The notes: generated from the sequence alone by a model not told the origin. Positions 1-8,992 are shown, counted from the stretch's first letter. The stretch is 64,000 bases of DNA from Pseudomonas sp. UBA6562 (GCF_002434265.1 NZ_DJJS01000001.1:248001-312000), one strand, 5' to 3'. Numbers and translations are program-made.

Positions 1-2598
1 TCGGGTGATGTCGCGGTATTCCAGGCTCGCGCCGAGGCTGGCGTTCCAGTTCTGGGTACGCGTGTCGGTGTGCTTGATGTCGTCCGCCGCGCGGTTCTCC
101 ACCCGTTCGGCAACCACTTTCAAGTTGGAACCCGTTTTGATCAGGGTGGCCTCGTTGAGCACATCCGGCGCATCGATGCGGACTTCGCCGCCCGCGCTGA
201 GCTCACTGCGCTGGACCAGGCTTTCCAGGTGTTCGGTGATGGTTTGGTCGCGCTTGCCGTGGAACGCGCTGCCGACCCGGTCGATCCCTCCGGTAACGAC
301 CAGACCACCGCCGCTTTCGGTGCGGGTAGTGAGTTCGCTGCTGTCATTGCGCGCCACGCCCAGCTCGACCCTTTGCCCGGCCAGAGTGAGGTCGCCCTGC
401 TCGGCGCTGACCTTCGAGCCTTTGACCTGCAAGGTGTTGCCGCTGCGCAGTGCGACGCTGGCGCCGCTGAGTTCGCTAGCGGTCTGCCGAGTGGCACTGT
501 TTGTTTTTTCCGTGCTCGCCACCTCGTAACCAACCCCCGCGTCGAACTGCCGCGAGCCGGCTTTTTCCCCTTCGGCCTCACGGGTCTGTTTGGCGTGCGC
601 GTTGAAGTGGCGTTGCTGCTCGCTCTGCTGGCTGTCGCTGCGGCTTGCTGCGCTGAGGATGCTCAGATCGCCGCCGGCCTCGGCCGTCAGTTGTTGGTCG
701 GCATGCAGGCGGGCGCCTTCGATGCGCAGGTCGCCGGCACTGGCCAGGCGCAGATTGGTGCGCGAGTGGATGTCGCTCGACAGCACCTGCTGTTCGCGGT
801 CGGTGCGCTCGCTGCTGTTGCCCAGCGCGCCGAACAGTTTGCTGCTCGATGCGCTGCGGGTCTGGGTGCTTTCGCCGATGGCCGCCGTCACGTCCAACGC
901 ACCCACCGTGCTGAACAGCAGTGCGTCCTTTTCGCCGAACACTTCGCTGCCGCTGATGCCGGCCTGCTCGGCGCTGACCTTCAGCACGCCGCCTGCGCGG
1001 ACTTTACTGCCGACCATTTTTCCGGCGTCGCCGTCATGACCCTGGCGGTCACCGAAGAAGGTGCCAGATACCAGATCCCCCCGGTAGTCGCGGTTCTGCT
1101 CACGCTCGTTGAGGCGCTGGGCGTCGATCTGCACGTGGCGGCCGCTGATCTGCAGGTCGTTCTGGCTCAGCACCTGGCTGCCGGTGATGTGCACGTCGCC
1201 GCCCGCACCGAGCTGCACATCGGCGCCCTTGAGCACACTGGGCACGGCGGTTTCCCGGTACTGGTCGCTGTCGCTGTCGCCGCGCCACAGGTGCTTGCGG
1301 TGGCGAACCTGGCTCTGCCGCCGGTCGCTGTCGCTGGCGGCGAGGAGGTCGAGCCGGCCGCCGGTGTCCAGGCGTAGTTGGTCGGCGGCCTCGAGCTCAC
1401 TGCCGGTCAGACGCATGTCGCCGCCGGCGCGCAGGTCGATGTCGTCTTTGGCGGTGAGCATCACGCCGAAGTGCGTGCGCTGGGTGCGGGTGTCTTGCTT
1501 GCTGTAGGTTTCGGTGGTGACGAACCAGGCTTTCTTGTCCCACTCGTCGCGGCTGCGGCTGATCTCCTCACGGGTCTTGCCGTCGAGGGTCAGCGCTTTG
1601 CCGGCTGCCACCTCTACCGTGCGTGCGCTGCCGCTGACCGCGCTCAAGCGCAGGTCGTCGGCGGCCTGTAGGGTCAGGTCGCCGTCGCTCACCTGCAAAC
1701 GGCTGTAACCACGGTCGCTGCCTTCCACGGTCAAGGCCCCGGCCGAACGCACGGTCAGTTCCTTGTCCGCTATCGCTTGTGTGGGGCCCATGCGCACGCC
1801 GGCGCCCTCGGCCGTGGAGATGATACGGATGCGCCCGGCTTGCATGGCGCCGAACAGGCTGGCGTCGACGCTGCCGGCTTCGCCAGGCAGGTGCTCCAGC
1901 ACTTCCAGGGTGTCGCTGGCCAGGCGGTTGCGTCCGACCAGCACGTTGAGGTCGCCGCCCACGAGCAGTTGGCCGCTGCTCGTCACTTTCGGCGCGATCA
2001 GGTCCAGACCGCCGCCGCTGTGGTTGATGCCACCGTCCTGCACGTGCAACTGGCCGGTGGCCTCCAGGGTGTCGAGGCGTTTGAGCTGCTGGTCTTCGAT
2101 GACGGGGGTGCCGACCAGAAAGCTGGCCCGCGACGTATTGATGAAGTGCCCGCCATTGACCGTGATGCCATTGGGGTTGGCGAGGATGTAGTCGGCAGGG
2201 CGGCCGAGGATTTCCTGGGTGCCGGCGACCAGCGAGGCATTGCGGCTGACCACTTCATTGATGATGGTGGACGCAGCCTGGCCCTGGAACTGCGCGTTGC
2301 CGGCCAGGGCGCCGGCCAGTTGCGACTGCCCCTCGCTTAGCGAATTGTTCAGCACTACCCCCGCCTGGCCGACGTTGTAATCGAGGAATTGGTTGTGCGA
2401 CAGGCCGTTGGCATTGGGCGCGACGATGTCGATTACCGGTACGCCATGACCCAGGTCTATCAACGGTGTGCCACCGGGGCCGCCGACGGCTTGCAGGGCC
2501 TCGGCGGCGACGCCGACCCCAGGGCTGGCCAGGCACAGGAAGATGGTCCAGCGCAGTAGGTCGGGGCGGCGGCTCAAGGATTCTCGGGCTTCATTCAT
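1..2598 (-). CDS. Filamentous haemagglutinin / CdiA-like exoprotein, TpsA family (3' end cut by window edge)
   Basis: The minus-strand frame is open without a stop from the ATG at 2598 to the window edge (866 codons), so the protein is larger than shown. A hydrophobic stretch with signal-peptide features lies near residues 17-32. It is followed by the two-partner secretion (haemagglutination activity) domain, with the diagnostic NPNGITVNGG segment around residue 140. The visible C-terminal part is built of repeats rich in Gly, Ala, Asn and Asp, ending in NASLGASLEYRDITR, typical of haemagglutinin repeats. The family is exported through a dedicated outer-membrane partner, encoded 23 bp upstream. 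Whether it is an adhesin or a contact-dependent toxin (CdiA) depends on the C-terminus outside the window. The start has only a weak ribosome binding site (AGAG). Confidence 0.88.
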   Translation of the reverse strand, partial: MNEARESLSRRPDLLRWTIFLCLASPGVGVAAEALQAVGGPGGTPLIDLGHGVPVIDIVAPNANGLSHNQFLDYNVGQAGVVLNNSLSEGQSQLAGALAGNAQFQGQAASTIINEVVSRNASLVAGTQEILGRPADYILANPNGITVNGGHFINTSRASFLVGTPVIEDQQLKRLDTLEATGQLHVQDGGINHSGGGLDLIAPKVTSSGQLLVGGDLNVLVGRNRLASDTLEVLEHLPGEAGSVDASLFGAMQAGRIRIISTAEGAGVRMGPTQAIADKELTVRSAGALTVEGSDRGYSRLQVSDGDLTLQAADDLRLSAVSGSARTVEVAAGKALTLDGKTREEISRSRDEWDKKAWFVTTETYSKQDTRTQRTHFGVMLTAKDDIDLRAGGDMRLTGSELEAADQLRLDTGGRLDLLAASDSDRRQSQVRHRKHLWRGDSDSDQYRETAVPSVLKGADVQLGAGGDVHITGSQVLSQNDLQISGRHVQIDAQRLNEREQNRDYRGDLVSGTFFGDRQGHDGDAGKMVGSKVRAGGVLKVSAEQAGISGSEVFGEKDALLFSTVGALDVTAAIGESTQTRSASSSKLFGALGNSSERTDREQQVLSSDIHSRTNLRLASAGDLRIEGARLHADQQLTAEAGGDLSILSAASRSDSQQSEQQRHFNAHAKQTREAEGEKAGSRQFDAGVGYEVASTEKTNSATRQTASELSGASVALRSGNTLQVKGSKVSAEQGDLTLAGQRVELGVARNDSSELTTRTESGGGLVVTGGIDRVGSAFHGKRDQTITEHLESLVQRSELSAGGEVRIDAPDVLNEATLIKTGSNLKVVAERVENRAADDIKHTDTRTQNWNASLGASLEYRDITR

Positions 2599-2621
2599 GG
2601 TGATGCTCTCTTGTGGGTGAA

Positions 2622-4319
2622 TCACAGGTTCAGTTGCCACTCCACGGACCAGAAGCCGCGCTCCAGGGCATGGTGGGGAAGGTCGCTGGCGTGCAAGGCG
2701 CGCTGGTATTGCAGGCGAAGCTGTTGCCTGCCGGACAGTTGCAGGTCCAGGCCCACGGTCGCACCGATCAGCCGCTGCGAATCGACCTCGCCCTGGCGGC
2801 GCTGGAGATGTGCGGTGCGATGGTGGCGGGCCCAGCCGATGTCCAGGGCCACATGGGGGCGTGCCGCCAGGCCAGGCCATCGAGCAAGCGGGAAGGTCTG
2901 GCTGAGTTCGTTGCGCCAGCTCAGGCCGCTGGCGGCGGCCACACTGCGCTCGCGAAAACCGCGCACGGCGGTGTCGCTGTTGAGGGCGAACTGTTCGATG
3001 GCTGGCAGCGGGTCGGGGCTGTATTGGGCATCTAGCTGGCTTTGCAGGCTGAGGCTGGCGTCGGCCGACAGCGCCCGGCGGTGCAGGAGGCTGGCGCGGT
3101 ACTGGCTGAAGCGTGGCGCGGCGCCGCGGCGTTTGGGGTCGTCGCTGACGCTTTGGCCGTAGCCCAGGCCGAGCGAGGCATACCACAGGCCGGTTCCGCG
3201 CCAGAGCAGGTTCACCCCAAGGTCGGCGGTCAACAGTTGCGGGCTCTGCACGTCGATGCGCCAGCCGTTGAGGTCGCTGTGCAATCGTTTGTGCGACACG
3301 CGCAGGCCACTGCTGAGCAAGCCGCGCTGCCCACGCCAGAGCATCCGATCGACATTCAGGCCCAGCAGTTGGGTGTCGCCATTGCTGCGCAGACGCGTGT
3401 GTGGAATGGGCGTTTCGTGGCGGGTCTGCGCCACGAAGCCGGCGAAGGTCCAGGCCCCGTACGGCAGGCTGTAGGAGCCGCCCCAGGCCAGGCTCTGGCC
3501 CGGCGCCTGGAACGCCAGCCGCTGCGCGTACAGGCGCAGGTCGCCATTGAGCCCCAGCGGGCTGTCCAGGCCGAACGTGAGATTGAGTCGATGCCGGCCG
3601 CCGAGTGCCGTCCCGCGGTTGTCGAGTTTGGCGTCCAAATGCCAGCGCTTGTCAGGCTGTCGATTGTGCAGGCGTATGCGCGAGCCGCCCTGCAGTTCGC
3701 CTGGCAGCACATCGAGGCCGAATTCGAAGGCGCGCAGACGGTTGAGCTGGTCCAGGCCCTGTTCGAGGTCGGGCAGGTACAGCGGTTCGCCGAGCACGCC
3801 GGGAAAGGCGCCGCGCAGCGATAATGCGGCGGTGGAATCGGCCAATTCGATGCGTTCGACGAAGCCTTCGTCGATGAGGATGTCCAATGGCGCGCCGTCT
3901 TCGGGCTGGCGGGACAGCGTCGGTCGACTGGTCGGATAGCCGGCTGCCACGTAACGCTGGGTCAGGGCGCGCAGTATCCGGTTGATGCCTTCGACGCCGA
4001 TGCAGGCGGTGAGCAAGGGTTGCAGCGTTTGGCGCAGCGTTTGCTCATCGAGCCGCCGGTTGCCGTGCAGGCGAACGCCTTTGAGGTGCCAGCATTGGGT
4101 ATCGGTGTGTGGGGGGGGCTCGGGGTCGTTTTCGGCAGGCGCGTGTCGGCGTTGCCAGCGCTCGAGGCGCTGACGTTCCTGTTCGGTCTGCAACGTCTGC
4201 TGTTGTTCGCGCAGTAGGCGTGTAGCGAGATCTTCGGCCCGGGTCGCGGGTGCGACCGTCAAACCTAATAGCAGCGCAATCAAGCCTGACTCTGCGTACA
4301 AACGGGTTGCTTTGAACAT
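2622..4319 (-). CDS. ShlB/FhaC/HecB family two-partner secretion outer-membrane transporter (TpsB)
   Basis: About 565 residues, the normal length for TpsB proteins. Order: a signal peptide (MFKATRLYAESGLIALLLG to about residue 28), a charged Gln/Arg-rich stretch, a POTRA domain (about residues 70-150, starting CWHLKGVRLHGN), then a beta-barrel with alternating aromatic strands ending WSVEWQLNL. It would secrete and activate the large exoprotein encoded immediately downstream, 23 bp away, so the two genes form one transcription unit. The ATG at 4319 is preferred over an in-frame TTG at 4334, because the signal peptide begins there and GGA lies upstream. Substrate pairing is inferred from adjacency and the TPS domain of the neighbour. 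Confidence 0.9.
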   Translation of the reverse strand: MFKATRLYAESGLIALLLGLTVAPATRAEDLATRLLREQQQTLQTEQERQRLERWQRRHAPAENDPEPPPHTDTQCWHLKGVRLHGNRRLDEQTLRQTLQPLLTACIGVEGINRILRALTQRYVAAGYPTSRPTLSRQPEDGAPLDILIDEGFVERIELADSTAALSLRGAFPGVLGEPLYLPDLEQGLDQLNRLRAFEFGLDVLPGELQGGSRIRLHNRQPDKRWHLDAKLDNRGTALGGRHRLNLTFGLDSPLGLNGDLRLYAQRLAFQAPGQSLAWGGSYSLPYGAWTFAGFVAQTRHETPIPHTRLRSNGDTQLLGLNVDRMLWRGQRGLLSSGLRVSHKRLHSDLNGWRIDVQSPQLLTADLGVNLLWRGTGLWYASLGLGYGQSVSDDPKRRGAAPRFSQYRASLLHRRALSADASLSLQSQLDAQYSPDPLPAIEQFALNSDTAVRGFRERSVAAASGLSWRNELSQTFPLARWPGLAARPHVALDIGWARHHRTAHLQRRQGEVDSQRLIGATVGLDLQLSGRQQLRLQYQRALHASDLPHHALERGFWSVEWQLNL

Positions 4320-4479
4320 CGCTCGATTCCGCAAACGGCGTACGTATTCGTACTTTTTGTTCGCAAAAGTCTATGAGCTCAGGTCGCTGGCGCGCTGCCA
4401 TATCTCACCTACATGGGGTGTCAGGCAGGTGTGCAAAGTCTGTAGGCGTTTTCTTCACGATCAAAACGAGACCGCAGGG

Positions 4480-5034
4480 TCACGGACGAATTTCCACCAT
4501 GGTGCCGTCCTTGACCAGGCTCCAGACCTCGCGCATGTCGGCGTTGCGCATGGCGATGCAGCCTTCGGTCCAGTCCAGCGTGTGGAAATACCACTCCGGG
4601 TACTGCTCGTCGAGTGGTGTGCCGTGGATCATGATCATGCCGCCGGGGGGTACACCCTCCTGCTTGGCGCGCGCGGCATCGGCGACGTTGGGGTAGGAGA
4701 CGTGCATGGCCAGGTTGTAGCGGGTGCTGTTCTTGCGCCAGTCGATCCAGTAGAAGCCTTCGGGCGTGCGTTTGTCGCCTTCGCGCAGCTTGGCGCCCTT
4801 GGGTTGCTTGCCCAGGGAGATACGGTAGGTCTTGAGCGGCTCGCCGCGGCTGAGCAGTTGCAGACGGCGCTCGGATTTGATCACCAGGATCTTGTCCACC
4901 GCCGCGGCTGGTCGCACCGTGGTCACCGCAGGCGCGGCGGCGGGTGTCAGCGGTTTGCGAATGATGACTTCGGTGAAAGCGGCCTGGGCCGTCGAAGTCA
5001 GGCACAGGCAGAGCACGGCAAGCAAGCGACGCAT
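4480..5034 (-). CDS. L,D-transpeptidase, YkuD family, periplasmic
   Basis: 184 residues with a short signal peptide (MRRLLAVLCLCLTSTAQA). The YkuD catalytic domain spans about residues 45-183. Two motifs are visible: the His-containing MIMIHGTPL and the nucleophile segment DWTEGCIAMRN, in which Cys is the expected active-site residue. Such enzymes form 3-3 cross-links in peptidoglycan or attach proteins to it; single-domain members like this one are often called ErfK/YbiS/YafK-like. The upstream Nudix gene ends only 6 bp away, suggesting co-transcription. Cellular substrate cannot be told from sequence. Confidence 0.9.
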   Translation of the reverse strand: MRRLLAVLCLCLTSTAQAAFTEVIIRKPLTPAAAPAVTTVRPAAAVDKILVIKSERRLQLLSRGEPLKTYRISLGKQPKGAKLREGDKRTPEGFYWIDWRKNSTRYNLAMHVSYPNVADAARAKQEGVPPGGMIMIHGTPLDEQYPEWYFHTLDWTEGCIAMRNADMREVWSLVKDGTMVEIRP

Positions 5035-5040
5035 GAAACG

Positions 5041-5607
5041 TTATTCCCGGGAAAGAGGGTTGGCAGAGGCGAGGTTCATCGGCTGCACGTATTCATGGCC
5101 AACGGGGTAGTGCTGCTCGATGCGGTCGCGATAGTAGCATTGCAAGGTGCGCGCCACGGTACGAAACGCCAAGTGGTCCCAGGGGATCTCGTGCTCTTCG
5201 AACAGACGCACCTCCAGGCTCTCGACGCCCACGGCGAAATCCAGGTCTTGCAGTTCGGCGCGGAAGAACACGTGCACCTGGTTGATGTGCGGCAGGTCGA
5301 ACAGCTGGTACAGGCTGGCCGCACCGACCCGCGCGCAGGCTTCTTCTTCGGTTTCGCGGCGCGCGGCCTGTTCGAGGGTCTCGCCGTTTTCCATGAAGCC
5401 GGCCGGCAGCGTCCAGAAGCCGCGGCGCGGCTCGATGGCGCGACGGCACAGCAGCACTTGGCTGCCCCAGGTCGGCAGCACGCCGGCGACCATGTTGGGG
5501 TTCTGGTAATGGATGGTGTGGCAGTTCGGGCACACGAAGCGCAAACGGCTGTCGCCTTCGGGAATGCGTTGGATCACCGGGTTGCCGCAGGCGCTGCAAA
5601 AATTCAT
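5041..5607 (-). CDS. Nudix hydrolase with N-terminal zinc ribbon
   Basis: 188 residues. An N-terminal zinc ribbon with two Cys pairs (CSACGNP and CPNCHTIHYQNP) is followed by a Nudix domain. The Nudix box reads GFMENGETLEQAARRETEEE, so the catalytic REx2EE core is intact. The usual Gly after the EE-x triad is Cys here (ACARV). Zinc-ribbon Nudix proteins resemble NADH pyrophosphatase NudC but are shorter; the exact nucleotide substrate is unknown. It lies 6 bp upstream of the L,D-transpeptidase gene and diverges from the Nudix gene at 5746. Confidence 0.88.
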   Translation of the reverse strand: MNFCSACGNPVIQRIPEGDSRLRFVCPNCHTIHYQNPNMVAGVLPTWGSQVLLCRRAIEPRRGFWTLPAGFMENGETLEQAARRETEEEACARVGAASLYQLFDLPHINQVHVFFRAELQDLDFAVGVESLEVRLFEEHEIPWDHLAFRTVARTLQCYYRDRIEQHYPVGHEYVQPMNLASANPLSRE

Positions 5608-5745
5608 GTCGATGGCCGTCTTTCGAAAGTGCGGTCATCTTGGCGCGCCGCAGGCAGGCTCGGCAAGCGGGCCTTGCCAGGGCTTGGGCGGGCGACGGCT
5701 TTTGGTGCATCATGCTGGGCAGGCCATGCAACCGAGAGTGCGTAA

Positions 5746-6345
5746 ATGTTGGACGAGCTTGTTCGCCGAATGGGCAGCCATACCCCCGCTGTGGTGAAGA
5801 CGGACCGCCGTTTCCCGGAAGCGGCGGTGTTGCTGCCCATCACCCGCGGCGAGGCGCCCGAGCTGGTCCTGACCCTGCGCGCCCAAGGCCTTTCGACCCA
5901 TGGCGGGGAGGTGGCCTTTCCCGGCGGCCGTCGCGATCCGGAAGACCCCGACCTGGTCTTCACGGCGTTGCGCGAAGCCGAAGAGGAAATCGGCCTGCCG
6001 CCCGGGCTGGTGGAAGTGCTCGGTCCATTGAGCCCGCTGATCTCGCTGCACGGCCTGAAGGTGACGCCATTCGTCGGGCTGATCCCCGACTACGTCGACT
6101 ACCGGCCCAACGACGCTGAAATCGCCGCCGTGTTCAGCGTGCCGCTGGCCTTCTTCGCCCAGGATCCGCGCGAGCACACCCACCGCATCGACTATCAGGG
6201 TCGCAGTTGGTACGTGCCCAGCTATCGTTACGGCGGCTACAAGATCTGGGGACTGTCGGCGATCATGATCGTCGAACTGGTCAACCTGCTGTTCGACGCC
6301 GGCATCAGCCTGCATGAGCCGCCTGCGCGCTTCACCCCCATTTGA
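5746..6345 (+). CDS. CoA pyrophosphatase-type Nudix hydrolase (NudL-like)
   Basis: 199 residues. The Nudix box, GGRRDPEDPDLVFTALREAE followed by EEIGL, sits near residues 63-87. The upstream segment LSTHGGEVAFPGG matches the CoA-pyrophosphatase subfamily, which splits CoA into phosphopantetheine and adenosine 3',5'-bisphosphate. The start ATG at 5746 follows GAGAGTG. It is divergent from the zinc-ribbon Nudix gene (139 bp between starts) and is followed 40 bp later by the gamma-carbonic anhydrase gene, so the two may be co-transcribed. Substrate assignment rests on motif similarity only. Confidence 0.88.
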   Translation: MLDELVRRMGSHTPAVVKTDRRFPEAAVLLPITRGEAPELVLTLRAQGLSTHGGEVAFPGGRRDPEDPDLVFTALREAEEEIGLPPGLVEVLGPLSPLISLHGLKVTPFVGLIPDYVDYRPNDAEIAAVFSVPLAFFAQDPREHTHRIDYQGRSWYVPSYRYGGYKIWGLSAIMIVELVNLLFDAGISLHEPPARFTPI

Positions 6346-6385
6346 GCGGGACCACCCGCCAGCCGTGCAACCTGAGGACATCCTT

Positions 6386-6910
6386 ATGCATTACCGCCTG
6401 GGCCCGTTGCGGGTCGAAGCCCATCCCACCAGCTGGACGGCACCGACCGCCACGCTGATCGGCAACGTACGCCTGCAAGCACGCGCCAGCGTCTGGTTCA
6501 ACGCCGTGCTGCGCGGCGACAACGAGCTGATCGACATCGGCGAAGACAGCAACGTGCAGGATGGCGCGGTGATCCATACCGATCCCGGCTCGCCTTTGAG
6601 CCTGGGCAAGGGCGTGACCATCGGCCACAAGGCCATGCTGCACGGCTGCACGGTCGGCGACTACAGCCTGGTCGGCATCAATGCGGTGATCCTCAACGGC
6701 GCGCGCATCGGCAAGCATTGCATCATCGGCGCCAACGCGCTGATCCCCGAAGGCAAGGACATTCCCGACGGTTCGCTGGTGATGGGCTCGCCCGGCAAGG
6801 TGGTGCGGGAGTTGACCGACGCGCAGAAGCGGATGCTCGAAGCCAGCGCCGCGCATTACGTGAGCAACGCCCAGCGTTATGCCGCCGAGTTGGTGGCCGA
6901 CGATGAGTGA
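6386..6910 (+). CDS. Gamma-class carbonic anhydrase-like hexapeptide-repeat protein (YrdA/PaaY type)
   Basis: 174 residues with a left-handed beta-helix of hexapeptide repeats (IGNVRLQARASVWFNAVLRG onward). Histidines in VIHTDPG, TIGHKAMLHGC are placed as in the metal-binding sites of gamma-carbonic anhydrases, and the family feature NAVLRGDN is present. Members may hydrate CO2 or act on CoA thioesters, and many show little activity, so the biochemical role is uncertain. The ATG at 6386 follows GAGGA and gives the usual N-terminus. The stop overlaps the start of the DUF1289 gene by 8 bp. Confidence 0.9.
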   Translation: MHYRLGPLRVEAHPTSWTAPTATLIGNVRLQARASVWFNAVLRGDNELIDIGEDSNVQDGAVIHTDPGSPLSLGKGVTIGHKAMLHGCTVGDYSLVGINAVILNGARIGKHCIIGANALIPEGKDIPDGSLVMGSPGKVVRELTDAQKRMLEASAAHYVSNAQRYAAELVADDE

Positions 6911-7100
6911 GCGGGTAGGGCGGCCGGTGGCCTCGCCATGCGTGAACATCTGCGCGTTGGACGAGCGGGACGTGTGCACCGGGTGCCAGCGCAGCGTCGC
7001 GGAGATCGCCCGCTGGTCGAAGATGGACGACGACGAGCGGCGGGCGGTCTTGATGATGTGTCACGAGCGGGCGGTCGCGGCGGGGTTGGTGTTCTCCTGA
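6903..7100 (+). CDS. DUF1289 family small cysteine-rich protein
   Basis: 65 residues. It has the DUF1289 signature, a Cys-rich segment SPCVNICALDERDVCTGCQR followed by a short helix beginning SVAEIARWSKM. The four cysteines suggest metal binding; the function is unknown. The ATG overlaps the last codons of the carbonic anhydrase gene by 8 bp, so the two are translationally coupled. DUF1289 genes often travel with Nudix or carbonic anhydrase genes in pseudomonads (family knowledge, not shown here). Confidence 0.88.
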   Translation: MSERVGRPVASPCVNICALDERDVCTGCQRSVAEIARWSKMDDDERRAVLMMCHERAVAAGLVFS

Positions 7101-7222
7101 GCTGCCCAGCCTTCGCTTCACCCTTTGTCGCCAGTCGATGCGCAACGCCACCCCAACCCGGGCCGGCTGCATTGCCCAGGGAAATTTAGTACCCTGTGCG
7201 GCTTGTCCGAAGGTCTATGTGC

Positions 7223-7690
7223 ATGCTCTTTCTCATCGCTTACATCGGCAGCGTCGTGCTGATCAACTTCGCCTTCTCCAGCGCCCCGCACCTGGACGTG
7301 ATCTGGTCCGCCTGGGGTGGCTTGGTGTTCATCCTGCGCGACATGGTGCAGACCCGCTACGGCCATGGCGCGCTGCTGGCGATGTTGGCGGCACTGGTGC
7401 TGTCGTACGTCACCTCCGAGCCTGCCATCGCCTTGGCCAGTGCCACGGCGTTCTTCATCTCCGAACTGATCGACTGGCTGGTTTTCAGCATCACCCGCCG
7501 CCCGCTGCGTGACCGTCTGTGGTTGAGCTCGGCGCTGAGCATCCCGGTCGACACCCTGATTTTCTTCGGCATGATCGGTGCGCTGACGCCCGCCGTGATC
7601 GGCACGGCCATGGCTTCCAAGTTCGCGGGCGTCACCGCCGTGTGGCTGGCCATGAGCTGGCGCGCGCGGCGTGGCGCGGCCTTGTCGTAA
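7223..7690 (+). CDS. VUT/YhhQ-like integral membrane protein (possible queuosine-precursor transporter relative)
   Basis: About 155 residues and strongly hydrophobic, with roughly five membrane segments (starting MLFLIAYIGSVVLINFAFS). Conserved-looking features are FISELIDWLVFS and SIPVDTLIFFGMIG, which match the VUT (YhhQ) group linked to import of 7-deazaguanine precursors. It is shorter than typical YhhQ, so the substrate is uncertain. The ATG at 7223 is preferred over the one at 7217, because the GAAGG site lies about 9 nt upstream of it but only 3 nt from the other. A short hairpin (CAGGG ... CCCTG) lies just upstream; I cannot assign it to a riboswitch class. Confidence 0.75.
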   Translation: MLFLIAYIGSVVLINFAFSSAPHLDVIWSAWGGLVFILRDMVQTRYGHGALLAMLAALVLSYVTSEPAIALASATAFFISELIDWLVFSITRRPLRDRLWLSSALSIPVDTLIFFGMIGALTPAVIGTAMASKFAGVTAVWLAMSWRARRGAALS

Positions 7691-7760
7691 GCGACATCCA
7701 TACTTTCGCATCCCGCGTTCGCCCCTGGGCGAGCGTCGCTATCCACCTGGAGAACCTGTG

Positions 7761-8942
7761 ATGACCCGTATCGGAACCCCCTTGTCGCCGACCGCGACCC
7801 GTGTACTGCTCTGTGGCTGTGGCGAGTTGGGCAAAGAAGTGGTGATCGAGCTGCAGCGCCTGGGCGTGGAAGTGATCGCCGTCGACCGCTATGCCGATGC
7901 CCCGGCCATGCAGGTGGCGCACCGCAGCCATGTGGTCAACATGCTCGACGGCGTGGCATTGCGCGCGGTGATCGAAGCGGAGAAGCCGCACTACATCGTC
8001 CCGGAAATCGAAGCCATCGCCACCGCCACCCTGGTGGAGTTGGAGAGCGAAGGCTTCAACGTGGTGCCCACCGCCCGCGCCACCCAGCTGACCATGAACC
8101 GCGAAGGCATTCGCCGCCTGGCCGCCGAAGAGCTGGACCTGCCCACCTCGCCCTACCACTTCGCCGACACCTACGAAGACTACGCCAAGGGCGTGGCCGA
8201 CGTCGGCTACCCGTGCGTGGTCAAGCCGGTGATGAGCTCTTCGGGCAAGGGCCAGAGCCTGCTGCGCAGCGACGCCGACCTGCAGAGCGCCTGGACCTAT
8301 GCCCAGGAAGGCGGCCGTGCCGGCGGGGGGCGGGTGATCGTCGAAGGCTTCATCGACTTCGACTACGAAATCACCCTGCTGACCGTACGCCATGTGGGCG
8401 GTACCACCTTCCTGGAACCGGTCGGCCATCGTCAGGAAAAGGGCGACTATCAAGAGTCATGGCAGCCCCAGGCGATGAGCGCCACGGCCCTGGCCGCCGC
8501 CCAGCACGTGGCCAAGACGGTGACCGATGCCCTGGGTGGGCGTGGCCTGTTCGGTGTGGAGCTGTTCGTCAAGGGCGACCAGGTGTGGTTCAGCGAAGTC
8601 TCGCCGCGCCCGCACGACACCGGTCTGGTGACCCTGATTTCCCAAGACCTGTCGCAGTTCGCCCTGCACGCCCGGGCCATCCTCGGCCTGCCGATTCCGG
8701 TGGTGCGCCAGTTCGGCCCGTCGGCCTCGGCGGTGATCCTGCCCCAGGGCACCTCGACCCAGACCGTTTTCGCCAACCTGGGCGCTGCCCTGAGCGAACC
8801 CGACACGGCCCTGCGCCTGTTCGGCAAGCCGCAGATCGACGGCCAGCGGCGCATGGGCGTGTGTCTGGCGCGCGACGAGTCCATCGAGGCTGCGCGGGCC
8901 AAGGCGAGCCGCGCCGCGCAGGCGGTCAGCGTCGAGTTCTGA
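7761..8942 (+). CDS. purT: Formate-dependent phosphoribosylglycinamide formyltransferase
   Basis: 393 residues, full length for PurT. It makes formylglycinamide ribonucleotide from GAR, formate and ATP in purine synthesis, a folate-independent alternative to PurN. The N-terminal domain carries VLLCGCGELGKEVVIEL. The ATP-grasp core contains VVKPVMSSSGKGQSLL, with the metal-binding end WFSEVSPRPHDTGLVTL. The ATG at 7761 follows a GGAG site; longer in-frame starts would give an unrelated N-terminus. A hairpin at 8957-8987 separates it from the convergent transporter. Confidence 0.96.
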   Translation: MTRIGTPLSPTATRVLLCGCGELGKEVVIELQRLGVEVIAVDRYADAPAMQVAHRSHVVNMLDGVALRAVIEAEKPHYIVPEIEAIATATLVELESEGFNVVPTARATQLTMNREGIRRLAAEELDLPTSPYHFADTYEDYAKGVADVGYPCVVKPVMSSSGKGQSLLRSDADLQSAWTYAQEGGRAGGGRVIVEGFIDFDYEITLLTVRHVGGTTFLEPVGHRQEKGDYQESWQPQAMSATALAAAQHVAKTVTDALGGRGLFGVELFVKGDQVWFSEVSPRPHDTGLVTLISQDLSQFALHARAILGLPIPVVRQFGPSASAVILPQGTSTQTVFANLGAALSEPDTALRLFGKPQIDGQRRMGVCLARDESIEAARAKASRAAQAVSVEF

Positions 8943-8956
8943 AATCCGTCCGAATC

Positions 8957-8987
8957 ACCGGCACAAGGTGCAACGCCTCGTGCCGGT
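8957..8987. terminator. Hairpin between convergent purT and MHS transporter genes
   Basis: An 8-bp perfect stem (ACCGGCAC / GTGCCGGT), with further pairing inside the loop, lies between the two stops. It probably serves both strands. There is no strong T-tract, so termination is inferred. Confidence 0.6.
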
Positions 8988-8992
8988 TCGGC

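Noticed and set aside
70..1377. Long plus-strand open frame opposite the exoprotein
   Set aside because: It reads the same triplets as the exoprotein in reverse, has low complexity (Ala, Val, Asp, Gln) and no domain; the minus-strand TPS protein is clear.
7150..7222. Possible preQ1-type riboswitch before the VUT gene
   Set aside because: A short CAGGG/CCCTG hairpin is present, but the loop and tail do not match a known preQ1 aptamer well enough to call.
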